Origin: Roseovarius sp.
GTDB taxonomy: Bacteria; Pseudomonadota; Alphaproteobacteria; Rhodobacterales; Rhodobacteraceae
Assembly: GCA_029212365.1 (NCBI GenBank)
Contig: JARGOC010000006.1
Span: 1-64,000, forward strand
DNA: 64,000 bases
Direction of reading: 5' to 3'
Positions 51,822 to 60,364 of the stretch are shown one piece after another. The notes under the pieces were generated by a model. That model ran no database searches. It saw only the letters and a list, made by a program, of their open reading frames with translations, and was not told the origin of the DNA. Position numbers and translations under genes: made by a program. Each line of letters opens with the position of its first letter. The first letter of the stretch is position 1.

Positions 51822-54800
51822 TTAGTGAAAATCCCGACTTGGGAACAACCGTTTGGCCTGTTCGCGTGGATGACGCGCGCGGGGCGGGGGTTTGTGGCGA
51901 CGTGGTGCATCATCGGCCTGGGGTTGGGTGATACCAATCGCCTCGTCCAGCGGGTGACCAAGCTCGGACAGCCTGTGCGACATATCAGAAATATCCTGCG
52001 CAATCAGATGCAACACGATCCCTTCACGTTGCAGATAGCCGGTGACGCGCAACAACCGCCCGCCCATCACGATGCGGCGAAACTGTTCATACACCTTAGG
52101 CCAGACCACCACATTGCTGACACCTGTTTCATCCTCCAGCGTCAGAAAAATTACACCCGATGCCGTGCCGGGGCGCTGACGGGTGATCACCAGCCCGCAA
52201 ACGCTATAGCGGCCAATCGGCACTGTAACCAAGGCATCATGCGCGGTCAGACCATCAATCGAGGGGCGCAACAGCTCCATCGGGTGGGCGCGCAGGGTAA
52301 GGCGGGTTGAGACATAATCCTCCACCACCTCCTCGCCCAGATGCATCACCGGCAGTTCCATTTCTGGTTCCGTAATGCTTTCGCCATCAATTGGGTCATT
52401 GAACAGCGGCAGCGGGGTCTGACTGCGGATCGCCTTGACTTGCCACAGTGCTGCACGGCGGGTCAGCCCCATGTCTGAAAACGCATCCGCCTCGGCCAGA
52501 CGCTCCAGTACGCCGGGCATCAGACCTGCACGCAGCCACAGGCTTTGCGGGTCAGGGTAGCCATTGCCACGCGCCGCAACGATCCAGCCTGCGTCGTCTT
52601 CTCTCAGCCCCTTGATCTGGCGGAACCCAAGGCGCAGGGCCAATGCACCATCCGCCCGGCGCTCCAACGTATTGTCCCAGCCGCTGCTGTTCACGCAGAT
52701 CGGGCGCACTTCTACGCTATGCTCACGGGCGTCACGCACAATCTGGGCGGGGGCGTAAAACCCCATTGGCTGAGAATTCAAAAGCGCGCAGGCAAAGACC
52801 GCCGGGTGGTGGCATTTCAACCAGGCCGAAACATAGGCCAGCATCGCAAAGGCCGCGGCATGGCTTTCGGGAAATCCGTAATCAGCGAAGCCCTCGATCT
52901 GGCTGAAACAGCGCTCGGCAAACTCGGGATCGTACTTGTTTCTCAGCATCCCGGCGATGAACTTGTCCCGGAACGTCCCAATCGTGCCCATCCGGCGAAA
53001 TGAGGCCAGCGACCGGCGCAGGTGGTCGGCCTCTTCGGGGGTGAAACCCGCGGCGACAACGGCGACCTGCATCGCCTGTTCCTGAAACAACGGCACGCCA
53101 AGGGTCTTGTCCAAAACCGCTTTCAAGGCTTCGGACGGATAGCTGACTGTTTCCAGCCCTTGACGGCGTTTGATATAGGGCTGCACCATCCCACCCTGAA
53201 TAGGACCAGGGCGAACGATGGCGACTTCGATCACCAGATCATAGAATTCACGCGGCTTCATACGCGGCAGGAAATTCATCTGCGCGCGGCTTTCCACCTG
53301 AAACACACCAACCGCATCAGCAGCACACAGCATGTCATAGGTCGCGCTATCCTCTTGGGGGACTGTATCAATGGTCAGGGTCTGATGCGCGTGCTCTTGC
53401 AACAGGCCAAACGCCTTGCGAATGCAACTGAGCATGCCCAACCCCAATATATCAACCTTGAGAATACCCAGGGTGTCGATGTCGTCCTTATCCCATTCGA
53501 TGATCGTGCGGTCCTCCATCGCAGCATTCTCGATCGGGCAGATTTCATCCAGACGCCCTTTGGTGATGACAAACCCGCCCACATGTTGCGACAGATGGCG
53601 CGGAAACCCGATGATCTCGCCGATCAGGCGGATGGTTTGGCTCAGGCGGCGATCTGTGGGATCCAGGCCAAGCTCTTTGATGCGCTCGGGATCTGCGCCA
53701 CCGTTGGACATGCCCCAGATCTGCCCTGATAGACCGGCCGTCACATCCTGAGACAGGCCCATCACCTTGCCGACCTCGCGGATGGCTGCGCGGCTGCGGA
53801 AATGGATCACCGTGGCACACAGGCCCGCCCGGTGGCGGCCGTATTTTTCATAGATGTGCTGAATAACCTCTTCTCGGCGCTCGTGCTCAAAATCAACATC
53901 AATATCAGGCGGCTCGCCTCGGTGCTCAGAGACAAAGCGCTCCACCATCATCGTGATGACCTCGGGGCTGACGTCGGTGATCCCCAGCAGATAACACAAG
54001 ATAGAATTCGCCGCTGAACCACGCCCCTGACACAGAATGCCCTGCGAGCGCGCAAATTGGACAATGTCATGCACGGTCAGGAAATAGGCCGGGAATTTCA
54101 GCTTTTCGACCAAGGCCAGCTCTTTTGCCATCTGGGCACGGGCCTTGTCCGTGGCCCCGTTTGGATAGCGCCGTTTCATACCTTCCTGTGCCAACCGGGT
54201 CAGGCGTTCCTGGGGGTGTTCGTCTTTTGAAATCTCGTCGGGGTATTCATAAGACAGCTCGCTGAGGCAAAAGCTGCACCTGTCGGCAATTTCCACGGTG
54301 CGGCGCAGGGCGGCGGGATATGTGTGAAACAGACGTGCCATATCGGCGCGCCCTTTCAGGCGTCGTTCGGCATTGGGCAAGGCGCGGGTGCCGATCTGAT
54401 CAATCGTGATATGCTCGCGCAGGCAGGTCAGCACATCGGCCAATTGCCGACGATTGCCCCGGTGCATCAGCACATCCCCCACCGCCACCATCGGGGCGCA
54501 GGTTTTCTGGGCCAGCACCGCACAAGCGGCCAGATAGGCCTGATCCGATCCATCATAGTGCGGCGCGGCCCCCAAAAAAACATGGGCCGGAAAGCGCCGT
54601 TGCATTTTCTGAATGTCACGGGTTGCACGCCTCAGACCACCCTGTGGCTCATGTGCTTCTCCCTGTGGCAAGGCAATCAGGATCATGCCTTTGCAGGCGT
54701 CCAACATGTCCGCGAGGTCCAGATGGCACGCGCCTTTCCCGGCCCGCCGCTTGCCCAAAGTCAGCAACCGGGTCAGCCGTTGATAGGCGGCACGGTCACG

Positions 54801-55118
54801 CGGCAGCGCAACCCAATCCACGGGACTGTCGCGCAAAACCAGACGGCAGCCCACAATCAGCCTTGGCAGGCGGGTGACGTCGTGCCTGGCAATCGGCTGC
54901 GGGTGGCCAACGCCTTGGTGTGACATAGCCTCCTCAGCCTCGCGCCGCAGTTCCCTGAGCGCGGCATAGGCCCGCACCACACCGGCCAGCGAATTGCGAT
55001 CAGTGATGGCAATGGCAGACAGACCCAACTCTGCGGCGCGGGTGATCATTTCTTCGGGATGGGATGCGCCGGTCAGAAAGGTGAAATTGGTGGTCACGCA
55101 TAGTTCGCTGTAGCTCAT
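51822..55118 (-). CDS. dnaE2: Error-prone DNA polymerase DnaE2 (ImuC)
   Basis: 1098 residues from the ATG at 55118, which overlaps the imuB stop (ATGA); an in-frame extension to 55205 lies inside imuB. An N-terminal PHP domain is followed by the alpha-subunit core: GRGSAANSILCYLLG, catalytic Asp pair in PDIDVDFEHERREE, and LGVPLFQEQAMQVAVVAAGF. A C-terminal OB fold reads YSVCGLVITRQRPGTASGV. DnaE2 is the catalytic polymerase of the alphaproteobacterial mutasome that copies past DNA damage. It is the last gene of the imuA-imuB-dnaE2 operon. Confidence 0.95.
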   Translation of the reverse strand: MSYSELCVTTNFTFLTGASHPEEMITRAAELGLSAIAITDRNSLAGVVRAYAALRELRREAEEAMSHQGVGHPQPIARHDVTRLPRLIVGCRLVLRDSPVDWVALPRDRAAYQRLTRLLTLGKRRAGKGACHLDLADMLDACKGMILIALPQGEAHEPQGGLRRATRDIQKMQRRFPAHVFLGAAPHYDGSDQAYLAACAVLAQKTCAPMVAVGDVLMHRGNRRQLADVLTCLREHITIDQIGTRALPNAERRLKGRADMARLFHTYPAALRRTVEIADRCSFCLSELSYEYPDEISKDEHPQERLTRLAQEGMKRRYPNGATDKARAQMAKELALVEKLKFPAYFLTVHDIVQFARSQGILCQGRGSAANSILCYLLGITDVSPEVITMMVERFVSEHRGEPPDIDVDFEHERREEVIQHIYEKYGRHRAGLCATVIHFRSRAAIREVGKVMGLSQDVTAGLSGQIWGMSNGGADPERIKELGLDPTDRRLSQTIRLIGEIIGFPRHLSQHVGGFVITKGRLDEICPIENAAMEDRTIIEWDKDDIDTLGILKVDILGLGMLSCIRKAFGLLQEHAHQTLTIDTVPQEDSATYDMLCAADAVGVFQVESRAQMNFLPRMKPREFYDLVIEVAIVRPGPIQGGMVQPYIKRRQGLETVSYPSEALKAVLDKTLGVPLFQEQAMQVAVVAAGFTPEEADHLRRSLASFRRMGTIGTFRDKFIAGMLRNKYDPEFAERCFSQIEGFADYGFPESHAAAFAMLAYVSAWLKCHHPAVFACALLNSQPMGFYAPAQIVRDAREHSVEVRPICVNSSGWDNTLERRADGALALRLGFRQIKGLREDDAGWIVAARGNGYPDPQSLWLRAGLMPGVLERLAEADAFSDMGLTRRAALWQVKAIRSQTPLPLFNDPIDGESITEPEMELPVMHLGEEVVEDYVSTRLTLRAHPMELLRPSIDGLTAHDALVTVPIGRYSVCGLVITRQRPGTASGVIFLTLEDETGVSNVVVWPKVYEQFRRIVMGGRLLRVTGYLQREGIVLHLIAQDISDMSHRLSELGHPLDEAIGITQPQADDAPRRHKPPPRARHPREQAKRLFPSRDFH

Positions 55119-56593
55119 GCAAATTCCCCCTGCACAAACCAGCCGGGGTTTTGCGGGGTATAATACAGCCACAGCCGCCGCCCTTGCCGGGTTTCCACCA
55201 GCCAATAATCACGCACACCGCTGCGCCAGTTGTCATCAACCAGCCACCATTCCGGGGCAATGCGTTCTGGCCCTGTGGCGCGCGCAGTGGACAAGGGCAT
55301 CCGCCGCCAGCGAAACCGGGCCGGCGGGCGCGCACCGGTGGCCGCTATCGGCTCTGGTGGGAACAGGCGTATGGGGCGTGATCGCGGGATGATCCATGCG
55401 CCTTCCGGTTCTGAATAAGCCGCCGGGGCGATGATAAAGCTACGATCAGGGATATGGCTGTCAGCAGGCAGAAACCGCTGGACGTTTTCCAGCCCGATGC
55501 GCGTGCCGATACGGGTGATCAGATCATCCAGCTGATCCTTGCGTCCGGCCGACACATGGCTGATCTGACGCACGGGCAAGGGCTCAACCAACGTGACCTC
55601 TAGGCGTATCTGGTCAATGCCGTACCCTGCGTCAATCCCATCTAGCCCACGTTCAAACAGGGGCAGGATACGCCCCGCATCACGCAGGGGGCGGGCAAGG
55701 CGCAGTTCAACCTGTTGATGGTCCTGGTCCACGCGGCGCAGAGTCAGGCGCAGCATTCGCGCCCCGGCATTCTGCGCTTTCAACCTGTCGCAAAGCTGCT
55801 GCAACAGCCGTTGTGTTCCCGCCATCACATCCCCCCTCAGCCCGATTGGGTCGGGCAAGGTCAGGCGCGCACCATAATGTGGCGGGTCCGTTTGTGGTGT
55901 GATCTGTTCGGGCTGTGCCCCCAATGCCTGATCCAGCCGCATCAGCAGGCCGGGGCCAAACCGCCGGGTCAGAGGCGCACGCGGGGCAGCGGCCAGATCA
56001 GCGACCTTGCGCAGCCCCAGCCGTTGCAAGGCAATGTTGATGTTGTCCTCTAATCGCAGCGCCGCCACAGGTAGCCCCTGCAGCGCGCCCAGCATATCGC
56101 CGGTATCCGCCACGCCTTGTGCATAATGTGCCAATGCCCAGGCGGCCCCGCGCGTGTCCGCAATCCCGATCTGCGCTGACAACCCGGCCCGCGCCAGCCG
56201 CGCCCGCATATCCGCCAGCAGGCCTGCCTCGCCGCCAAAGATATGCGCGGACCCGGTGATATCCAGCACCAGCCCATCCTCACCTTCCGGCCCGACCCAA
56301 GGGCAATACCGCGTGGCCCAGCGCCGCAGCACATGCAAAAACCGCTGGTCGCCCTGTGGGTCAGCAAGGCGGCTTTGCAGATCAGGGCAAAAGGCCCGCG
56401 CATCCGCATAGGGCATCCCGCGGTGCAGGCCTTGCTGTTCGGCCTGTGCATTCAGGCAATAAAGACGGTTGGCATTGTTCTGTTGCAGCGTCAGCGCAAA
56501 TGGCCCCTCAATCGGGCGCACCCGCAGAACCCGTTCGCTGGCCAGCCGGGGAAACCATAGCGAGACGACGCGACGTTGCGTCCCATCGAACAT
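55115..56593 (-). CDS. imuB: ImuB, inactive Y-family polymerase of the mutasome
   Basis: 492 residues. The start (VVSLWFPRLASERVLR) is where an active Y-family polymerase has the catalytic Asp in its DMDAFFA motif; the acidic residue is gone, as known for ImuB. The middle keeps the Y-family architecture (GLVLDITGSAHIFGGEAGL; LARAGLSAQIGIADTRGAAW), and the C-terminal 110 residues are ImuB-specific. ImuB acts as the hub linking ImuA, the clamp and DnaE2. It overlaps imuA by 86 bases and dnaE2 by four. Confidence 0.93.
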   Translation of the reverse strand: MFDGTQRRVVSLWFPRLASERVLRVRPIEGPFALTLQQNNANRLYCLNAQAEQQGLHRGMPYADARAFCPDLQSRLADPQGDQRFLHVLRRWATRYCPWVGPEGEDGLVLDITGSAHIFGGEAGLLADMRARLARAGLSAQIGIADTRGAAWALAHYAQGVADTGDMLGALQGLPVAALRLEDNINIALQRLGLRKVADLAAAPRAPLTRRFGPGLLMRLDQALGAQPEQITPQTDPPHYGARLTLPDPIGLRGDVMAGTQRLLQQLCDRLKAQNAGARMLRLTLRRVDQDHQQVELRLARPLRDAGRILPLFERGLDGIDAGYGIDQIRLEVTLVEPLPVRQISHVSAGRKDQLDDLITRIGTRIGLENVQRFLPADSHIPDRSFIIAPAAYSEPEGAWIIPRSRPIRLFPPEPIAATGARPPARFRWRRMPLSTARATGPERIAPEWWLVDDNWRSGVRDYWLVETRQGRRLWLYYTPQNPGWFVQGEFA

Positions 56594-57089
56594 ACCAGCC
56601 CCCTAATGTTCCTGATTTGTTCTTTGTAAGTGTCCAACGCTGCAGAGTCGAGTCACCTGGATCAAAAACCGGATCACATTGCCAGCGGGTTTCGGCGGCA
56701 TTGCTTCCCATGCCCTCAGGAATAATCCCCAATGCGGTGGATTTTCCGTCGCGCGCCGCCAGTTGCAGCCGACGCCCTGCGGTCAGGCTCATGGGCTTGC
56801 TCAGCTCCATGACGACCACGCTCACAGCGCCAGAGCGTAACGCCTCTTCGGCAACGGCCAGCACCTCGGTCTGATCCTTTGCCGTGGCAACCAGCAATGC
56901 ACGCGGATCAAGGATTTCGGCAAACCCTGCTGGGTTTATCAGCTCAGATTGCCACGCCTCACGGACCCACAAGATGGACCCGCCAACTTGCCCGGCCAAA
57001 GCAAACGCAAAGAAAGACGCACCCGCGCCGCACACGTCATGCGCACGGCCCTTTGTCAGGGGGAAGCTGGGTATCGTTTGAATCTCCAT
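56508..57089 (-). CDS. imuA: ImuA-like RecA-fold mutasome protein
   Basis: 193 residues from the ATG at 57089 (a TTG two codons upstream is possible). It is a short RecA-like domain: GRAHDVCGAGASFFAFALAG, ALLVATAKDQTEVLAVAEEA and SVVVMELSKPMSLTAGRRLQ, ending GGWYVRWDATSRRLAM. ImuA-type proteins recruit the mutasome and interact with RecA. No match to the alphaproteobacterial LexA box (GTTC-N7-GTTC) was found directly upstream, but a four-tract GGGG motif sits 35-60 bases before the start. Confidence 0.85.
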   Translation of the reverse strand: MEIQTIPSFPLTKGRAHDVCGAGASFFAFALAGQVGGSILWVREAWQSELINPAGFAEILDPRALLVATAKDQTEVLAVAEEALRSGAVSVVVMELSKPMSLTAGRRLQLAARDGKSTALGIIPEGMGSNAAETRWQCDPVFDPGDSTLQRWTLTKNKSGTLGGWYVRWDATSRRLAMVSPAGQRTGSAGAPD

Positions 57090-57120
57090 GGGCAATTCAT
57101 ATCACAAAGGAATTCTATGG

Positions 57121-57148
57121 CGAGGGGAGAGGGGCGAGGGGAGAGGGG
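57121..57148. repeat. Two perfect 14-bp tandem units forming a four-tract GGGG motif
   Basis: The unit CGAGGGGAGAGGGG occurs twice in a row, with a partial third copy after it. From 57124 to 57148 the plus strand reads GGGG-AGA-GGGG-CGA-GGGG-AGA-GGGG, an ideal G-quadruplex pattern. It lies just upstream of imuA on that gene's template strand and about 50 bases past the end of the neighbouring hydrolase gene. Confidence 0.85.
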
Positions 57149-57196
57149 CGAAGGGCAGCAATAACCACGTGGCGGACCGCCTGCTCTTCATCCAAC

Positions 57197-58120
57197 TCAA
57201 TCCCGCATGAGATCCCGCATCGCATGCATCACCTCATCGGTGTGGGTATAGGCCAACCCGTGGCCGGCGCCCTCGATCACCTCGTGGCGTGCAACCCGGT
57301 TCCACTCGGCCAGCTTGCCCATGCCAGTGATCGGGATCACCTCATCGTCGCGGGCCCAGATCGCCAACACCTGAATGCCTTCACGGCTAACTTCGCGGTG
57401 ATCTTCCTCTTGATCTTCGTCAAGGATACCGCGCATAGACGACAAAACTGCGGGTACAAAACCACGCATGGTTAATTCGTCCTGTTGCAGATCAACGATA
57501 TTCTCAATGCTGCTGGGATGGCCGCGCTCGGCTTCGGTTGCTTGCCGGTGCGAACGCCCATAAAGCGCCAGCATCAGCCAACGGCCCAGCGTGTCATGGT
57601 TTTGCACCAACCGGGCCACCGGCCCCAGATTGTGCCCCATACCAGCCGAGGCGATCAGCACCAACTGACGCAGCTTTTCGGGATAGGTTGTCGCAAACGA
57701 AGTGGCAATGGCCCCGCCCATAGAATAGCCCAGCAGGGTGATGTCCTCTTCCACCCCCAGTTCATCCAGCAGGTCGGCCAATTGCGCCACAAAGAACGGC
57801 GCATCCTGTGGCCCGCTTGGCCGATCAGAATACCCGCGCCCATAAAGGTCATAGACCAGCACCCGAAACCCAAGGCGGCCCAGCCCGTGGGCAATCGGCC
57901 CCCAGACATAAGATGGTGTGGTCAGCCCATGTACACATACAGCCACCGGCCCGCGCGAGGCCCCCAACCATTGATAGTGGGTTACTCCGCGCGACAGCGT
58001 GACAAACTCCCCCGGAGCACTGCGCCGCGCCTGTGCATTCATCGCCGGTTTGCGGGCCTCACGGATAAACGGCCAGGCGATCCCCAAGCCAATCAATGCC
58101 ACTAAAATCCATCCGATCAT
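57197..58120 (-). CDS. Alpha/beta hydrolase with N-terminal membrane anchor
   Basis: 307 residues from the ATG at 58120, which overlaps the stop of the upstream gene (ATGA). The first 20 residues (MIGWILVALIGLGIAWPF) are a membrane anchor. The hydrolase domain has HGLTTPSYVW, the nucleophile in LLGYSMGGAIATSFA, Asp in AIWARDDEVIPI and His in EGAGHGLAYTHTDE. It looks like the esterase/haloalkane-dehalogenase-like branch. The substrate is unknown. It is the third gene of a coupled leftward operon. Confidence 0.85.
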   Translation of the reverse strand: MIGWILVALIGLGIAWPFIREARKPAMNAQARRSAPGEFVTLSRGVTHYQWLGASRGPVAVCVHGLTTPSYVWGPIAHGLGRLGFRVLVYDLYGRGYSDRPSGPQDAPFFVAQLADLLDELGVEEDITLLGYSMGGAIATSFATTYPEKLRQLVLIASAGMGHNLGPVARLVQNHDTLGRWLMLALYGRSHRQATEAERGHPSSIENIVDLQQDELTMRGFVPAVLSSMRGILDEDQEEDHREVSREGIQVLAIWARDDEVIPITGMGKLAEWNRVARHEVIEGAGHGLAYTHTDEVMHAMRDLMRD

Positions 58121-59034
58121 GCCGCCTCCGTCCATACATCCAGAATATATCGCGAGGTCATCAAATCCAGATGCGCCCCACCGCCGTTTTTGAACAGTGT
58201 GATTTCGTCGTCCGAGTGACGCTTGAACATATCAGCCTCATAATGATCTGCTTGCAGATCACTGCGCTGTATCGCACCTGCCTCAAGCGGGATCTTGATC
58301 TCTCCGATATGGTCGACGGTGGTGTCGTAGCTGTCAACAAACACCCGTGCACGCATCATTGCCTCGTCATCGACCTCGCGCATGTCTGGGCGATAGGCGC
58401 CGATCAGATCAATGTGCTGACCCGGTTGAAACCAGGCCCCCTTCAACAAAGGTTCGCTCGACATAGTCGCGGAAGTGACGATATCTGCGGCCCCAACGGC
58501 CGTTTCCAGATCATCCGCCACAACCATGCCTGAACACTCGGCTGCCATGGCCTCGGCATTGGCGCGCGTGCGATTCCAGATGCTAAACTTCGCCTTCGGG
58601 AAGGCCGCGCTATAGGCCTGAAACAGGCTGCGCCCCACTGTACCTGCCCCCACGATCAGGATGTTCCGGCTATCGGGGCGGGCCAACCGGGTGGCGGCAA
58701 GCAAACTGTCTCCGGCAGTTTTCCATTTGGTGACCAGATGGAAATCCACAAACGCCTCAAGCGTGCCGTTTTGGTCAGAAAAAAGGCTGACAGCCCCCCC
58801 AACCATCGGATCACCCCGGCCCGGATTATCCGGAAAGATCGTGGCAGATTTCACCGCCAACCCCATCCCGTCAATCCAGGCCGCGCGGCTTAGCAGGGTA
58901 TCCTTGCCGCGATAGAGGAAGCTGTCGGCAATCTCGGCCTTGGGCAGTTGATGGCCCGCTTCAAACGCCTTGCACAGGCCCAGCCAATCCAGATTGGCCT
59001 CGCCCTCAGCAAAGGGGATCATGGTCATGCTCAT
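58117..59034 (-). CDS. Ornithine cyclodeaminase/mu-crystallin family protein
   Basis: 305 residues from the ATG at 59034 (ATGA overlap with the HAD gene). The NAD-binding motif is ILIVGAGTVGRSL and the family stretch HLVTKWKTAGDSLLAATRLA is present, as is the late DLIGAYRPDMREVDDE. Members include ornithine cyclodeaminase, alanine dehydrogenase of the archaeal type and ketimine reductases, so the exact reaction cannot be fixed. Confidence 0.87.
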   Translation of the reverse strand: MSMTMIPFAEGEANLDWLGLCKAFEAGHQLPKAEIADSFLYRGKDTLLSRAAWIDGMGLAVKSATIFPDNPGRGDPMVGGAVSLFSDQNGTLEAFVDFHLVTKWKTAGDSLLAATRLARPDSRNILIVGAGTVGRSLFQAYSAAFPKAKFSIWNRTRANAEAMAAECSGMVVADDLETAVGAADIVTSATMSSEPLLKGAWFQPGQHIDLIGAYRPDMREVDDEAMMRARVFVDSYDTTVDHIGEIKIPLEAGAIQRSDLQADHYEADMFKRHSDDEITLFKNGGGAHLDLMTSRYILDVWTEAA

Positions 59035-59651
59035 CGCGCGTCTTCCTCGCTTAACAGCCCGGATTTGATCAGAGTTTGTGCCCAATCGCCCGGTGCGTCA
59101 AACAAATGTGTCTGCCAGCCCCTCGCTTGCGCTGCTTTAATGTTTTCCGGGCGATCGTCGGTAAACAACAAATTCTGTGGCGCGACACCACAATCGGCCT
59201 CCAACCTGGCGTAAATCTCTGGTTCAGGTTTGATCACCCCCATGTGCCCGGAAATATAGCTACGGTCAAATTTGCTCAGAAACGGATAGGTCCTACAGGC
59301 CACATCAAATGTGCCAATGCCAAAGTTGCTAAGCGCAAACACCGGCACGCCGCGCCGTTGCAACGCCTGCATCAAACGCACCGAGTGATCAATCGCGGGG
59401 CTGGCCAGCTGGATCCATTGATCGTGCCACACCATGACCTCATCATGCCAATCAGGATGCGCGCGCGCCAGCGCCTGCACCGACCCAAGGAAATCAGCGC
59501 CACGATCCACCTCAAGGTTCATCGCATGTATGTCTGTCTCGTCAAAGAAACGTCGCCGCTTCGCAACACCCAATCGGGCATCATAAATGCGTTCGGGGTT
59601 CCAATGGATCAGCACATTGCCAATATCCAGGACCACGGCCTCAATCGTCAT
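59031..59651 (-). CDS. HAD-superfamily hydrolase
   Basis: 206 residues from the ATG at 59651, seven bases after GGAGGAAAC; an extension to 59804 is unlikely. HAD motif I is VVLDIGNVLIHW (the second motif Asp is Asn, and the general acid is not the usual DxD, as in some haloacid-dehalogenase/YihX-like members). Motif II is FALSNFG, with Lys in GVIKPEPEIY and motif IV LLFTDDRPENIKAA. It resembles YihX-like sugar phosphatases. It is first of the HAD-OCD-hydrolase operon. Confidence 0.87.
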   Translation of the reverse strand: MTIEAVVLDIGNVLIHWNPERIYDARLGVAKRRRFFDETDIHAMNLEVDRGADFLGSVQALARAHPDWHDEVMVWHDQWIQLASPAIDHSVRLMQALQRRGVPVFALSNFGIGTFDVACRTYPFLSKFDRSYISGHMGVIKPEPEIYARLEADCGVAPQNLLFTDDRPENIKAAQARGWQTHLFDAPGDWAQTLIKSGLLSEEDAR

Positions 59652-59831
59652 GTTTCCTCCAGTGCCTGTTGCGGTTTGATTGTTAAACCATTGAACAAAA
59701 GAAAAATGCCGCTGCCATTGCGCAAAGCGCACCCTGCAAGTTGGCCCGTGATGGCGTGGCGGGAGGCATAAGGGGGCCGGTGAAACTACCCAGTCACAAG
59801 ACATGCGAGTGGGTGCGCTGTAAAGCCTGAG

Positions 59832-60281
59832 TTAACCGGCCTGTGCCTTGCGCAAAGCCCTCTCCAGGGCATCCAAGAAGCGCGAACGATCCGCTTTGGT
59901 AAACCCCTTGCCGCCGCCCTGGCGGAACGGATCAGCCGCCCGCAAGTCGCTCATCAGATCGCGCGTGGCCAGAACATTGCCGATATTGGCCGCCGTTAAC
60001 GGCTCGCCATTGTGTTTCAGAACCTGCGCACCGGCCTCAACACATTTGGCGGCCAGCGGGATGTCTCCGGTGATCACCACATCGCCCACGCCTGCACGCT
60101 CGGCAATCCACATATCGGCCACATCCGGACCATCGGGCACGATCACCGTTTCAACCAACGGGTTTTGCGATGGACGCAAGCCCCCGTTTGAGACAACAAA
60201 CATCTTTGCGCGGTGGCGCGTGCCAACTTTTTCGACCTCCGGTTTCACCGGGCAGGCATCGGCATCAACATAGATCGACAT
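59832..60281 (-). CDS. YaiI/YqxD family (DUF188) protein
   Basis: 149 residues from the ATG at 60281 (AAAGGAG upstream; GTG 60287 possible). It starts [20 protein letters not shown] and includes [20 protein letters not shown] and the C-terminal [20 protein letters not shown], all hallmarks of the family. The fold is PIN-like; the biological role is not established. Confidence 0.92.
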   Translation of the reverse strand: MSIYVDADACPVKPEVEKVGTRHRAKMFVVSNGGLRPSQNPLVETVIVPDGPDVADMWIAERAGVGDVVITGDIPLAAKCVEAGAQVLKHNGEPLTAANIGNVLATRDLMSDLRAADPFRQGGGKGFTKADRSRFLDALERALRKAQAG

Positions 60282-60305
60282 CTTCACCGCTCCTTTCGGG
60301 ATATC

Positions 60306-60354
60306 AGAAAATTCGCACGAATTTTCTTAACTTATTTTCTTCGGCGAAGAAAAT
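60306..60354 (-). terminator. Two adjacent perfect hairpins after sthA
   Basis: AGAAAATTC-GCAC-GAATTTTCT (60306-60327) and ATTTTCTTC-GGC-GAAGAAAAT (60334-60354) are each perfect nine-base stems. They lie between sthA and the DUF188 gene, both leftward, and should end or weaken transcription from sthA. Confidence 0.7.
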
Positions 60355-60364
60355 GGCCGCAACG

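Noticed and set aside
57080-57200. LexA box upstream of imuA
   Set aside because: No GTTC-N7-GTTC or close variant was found; only a partial GAATT direct repeat, which I do not consider enough.
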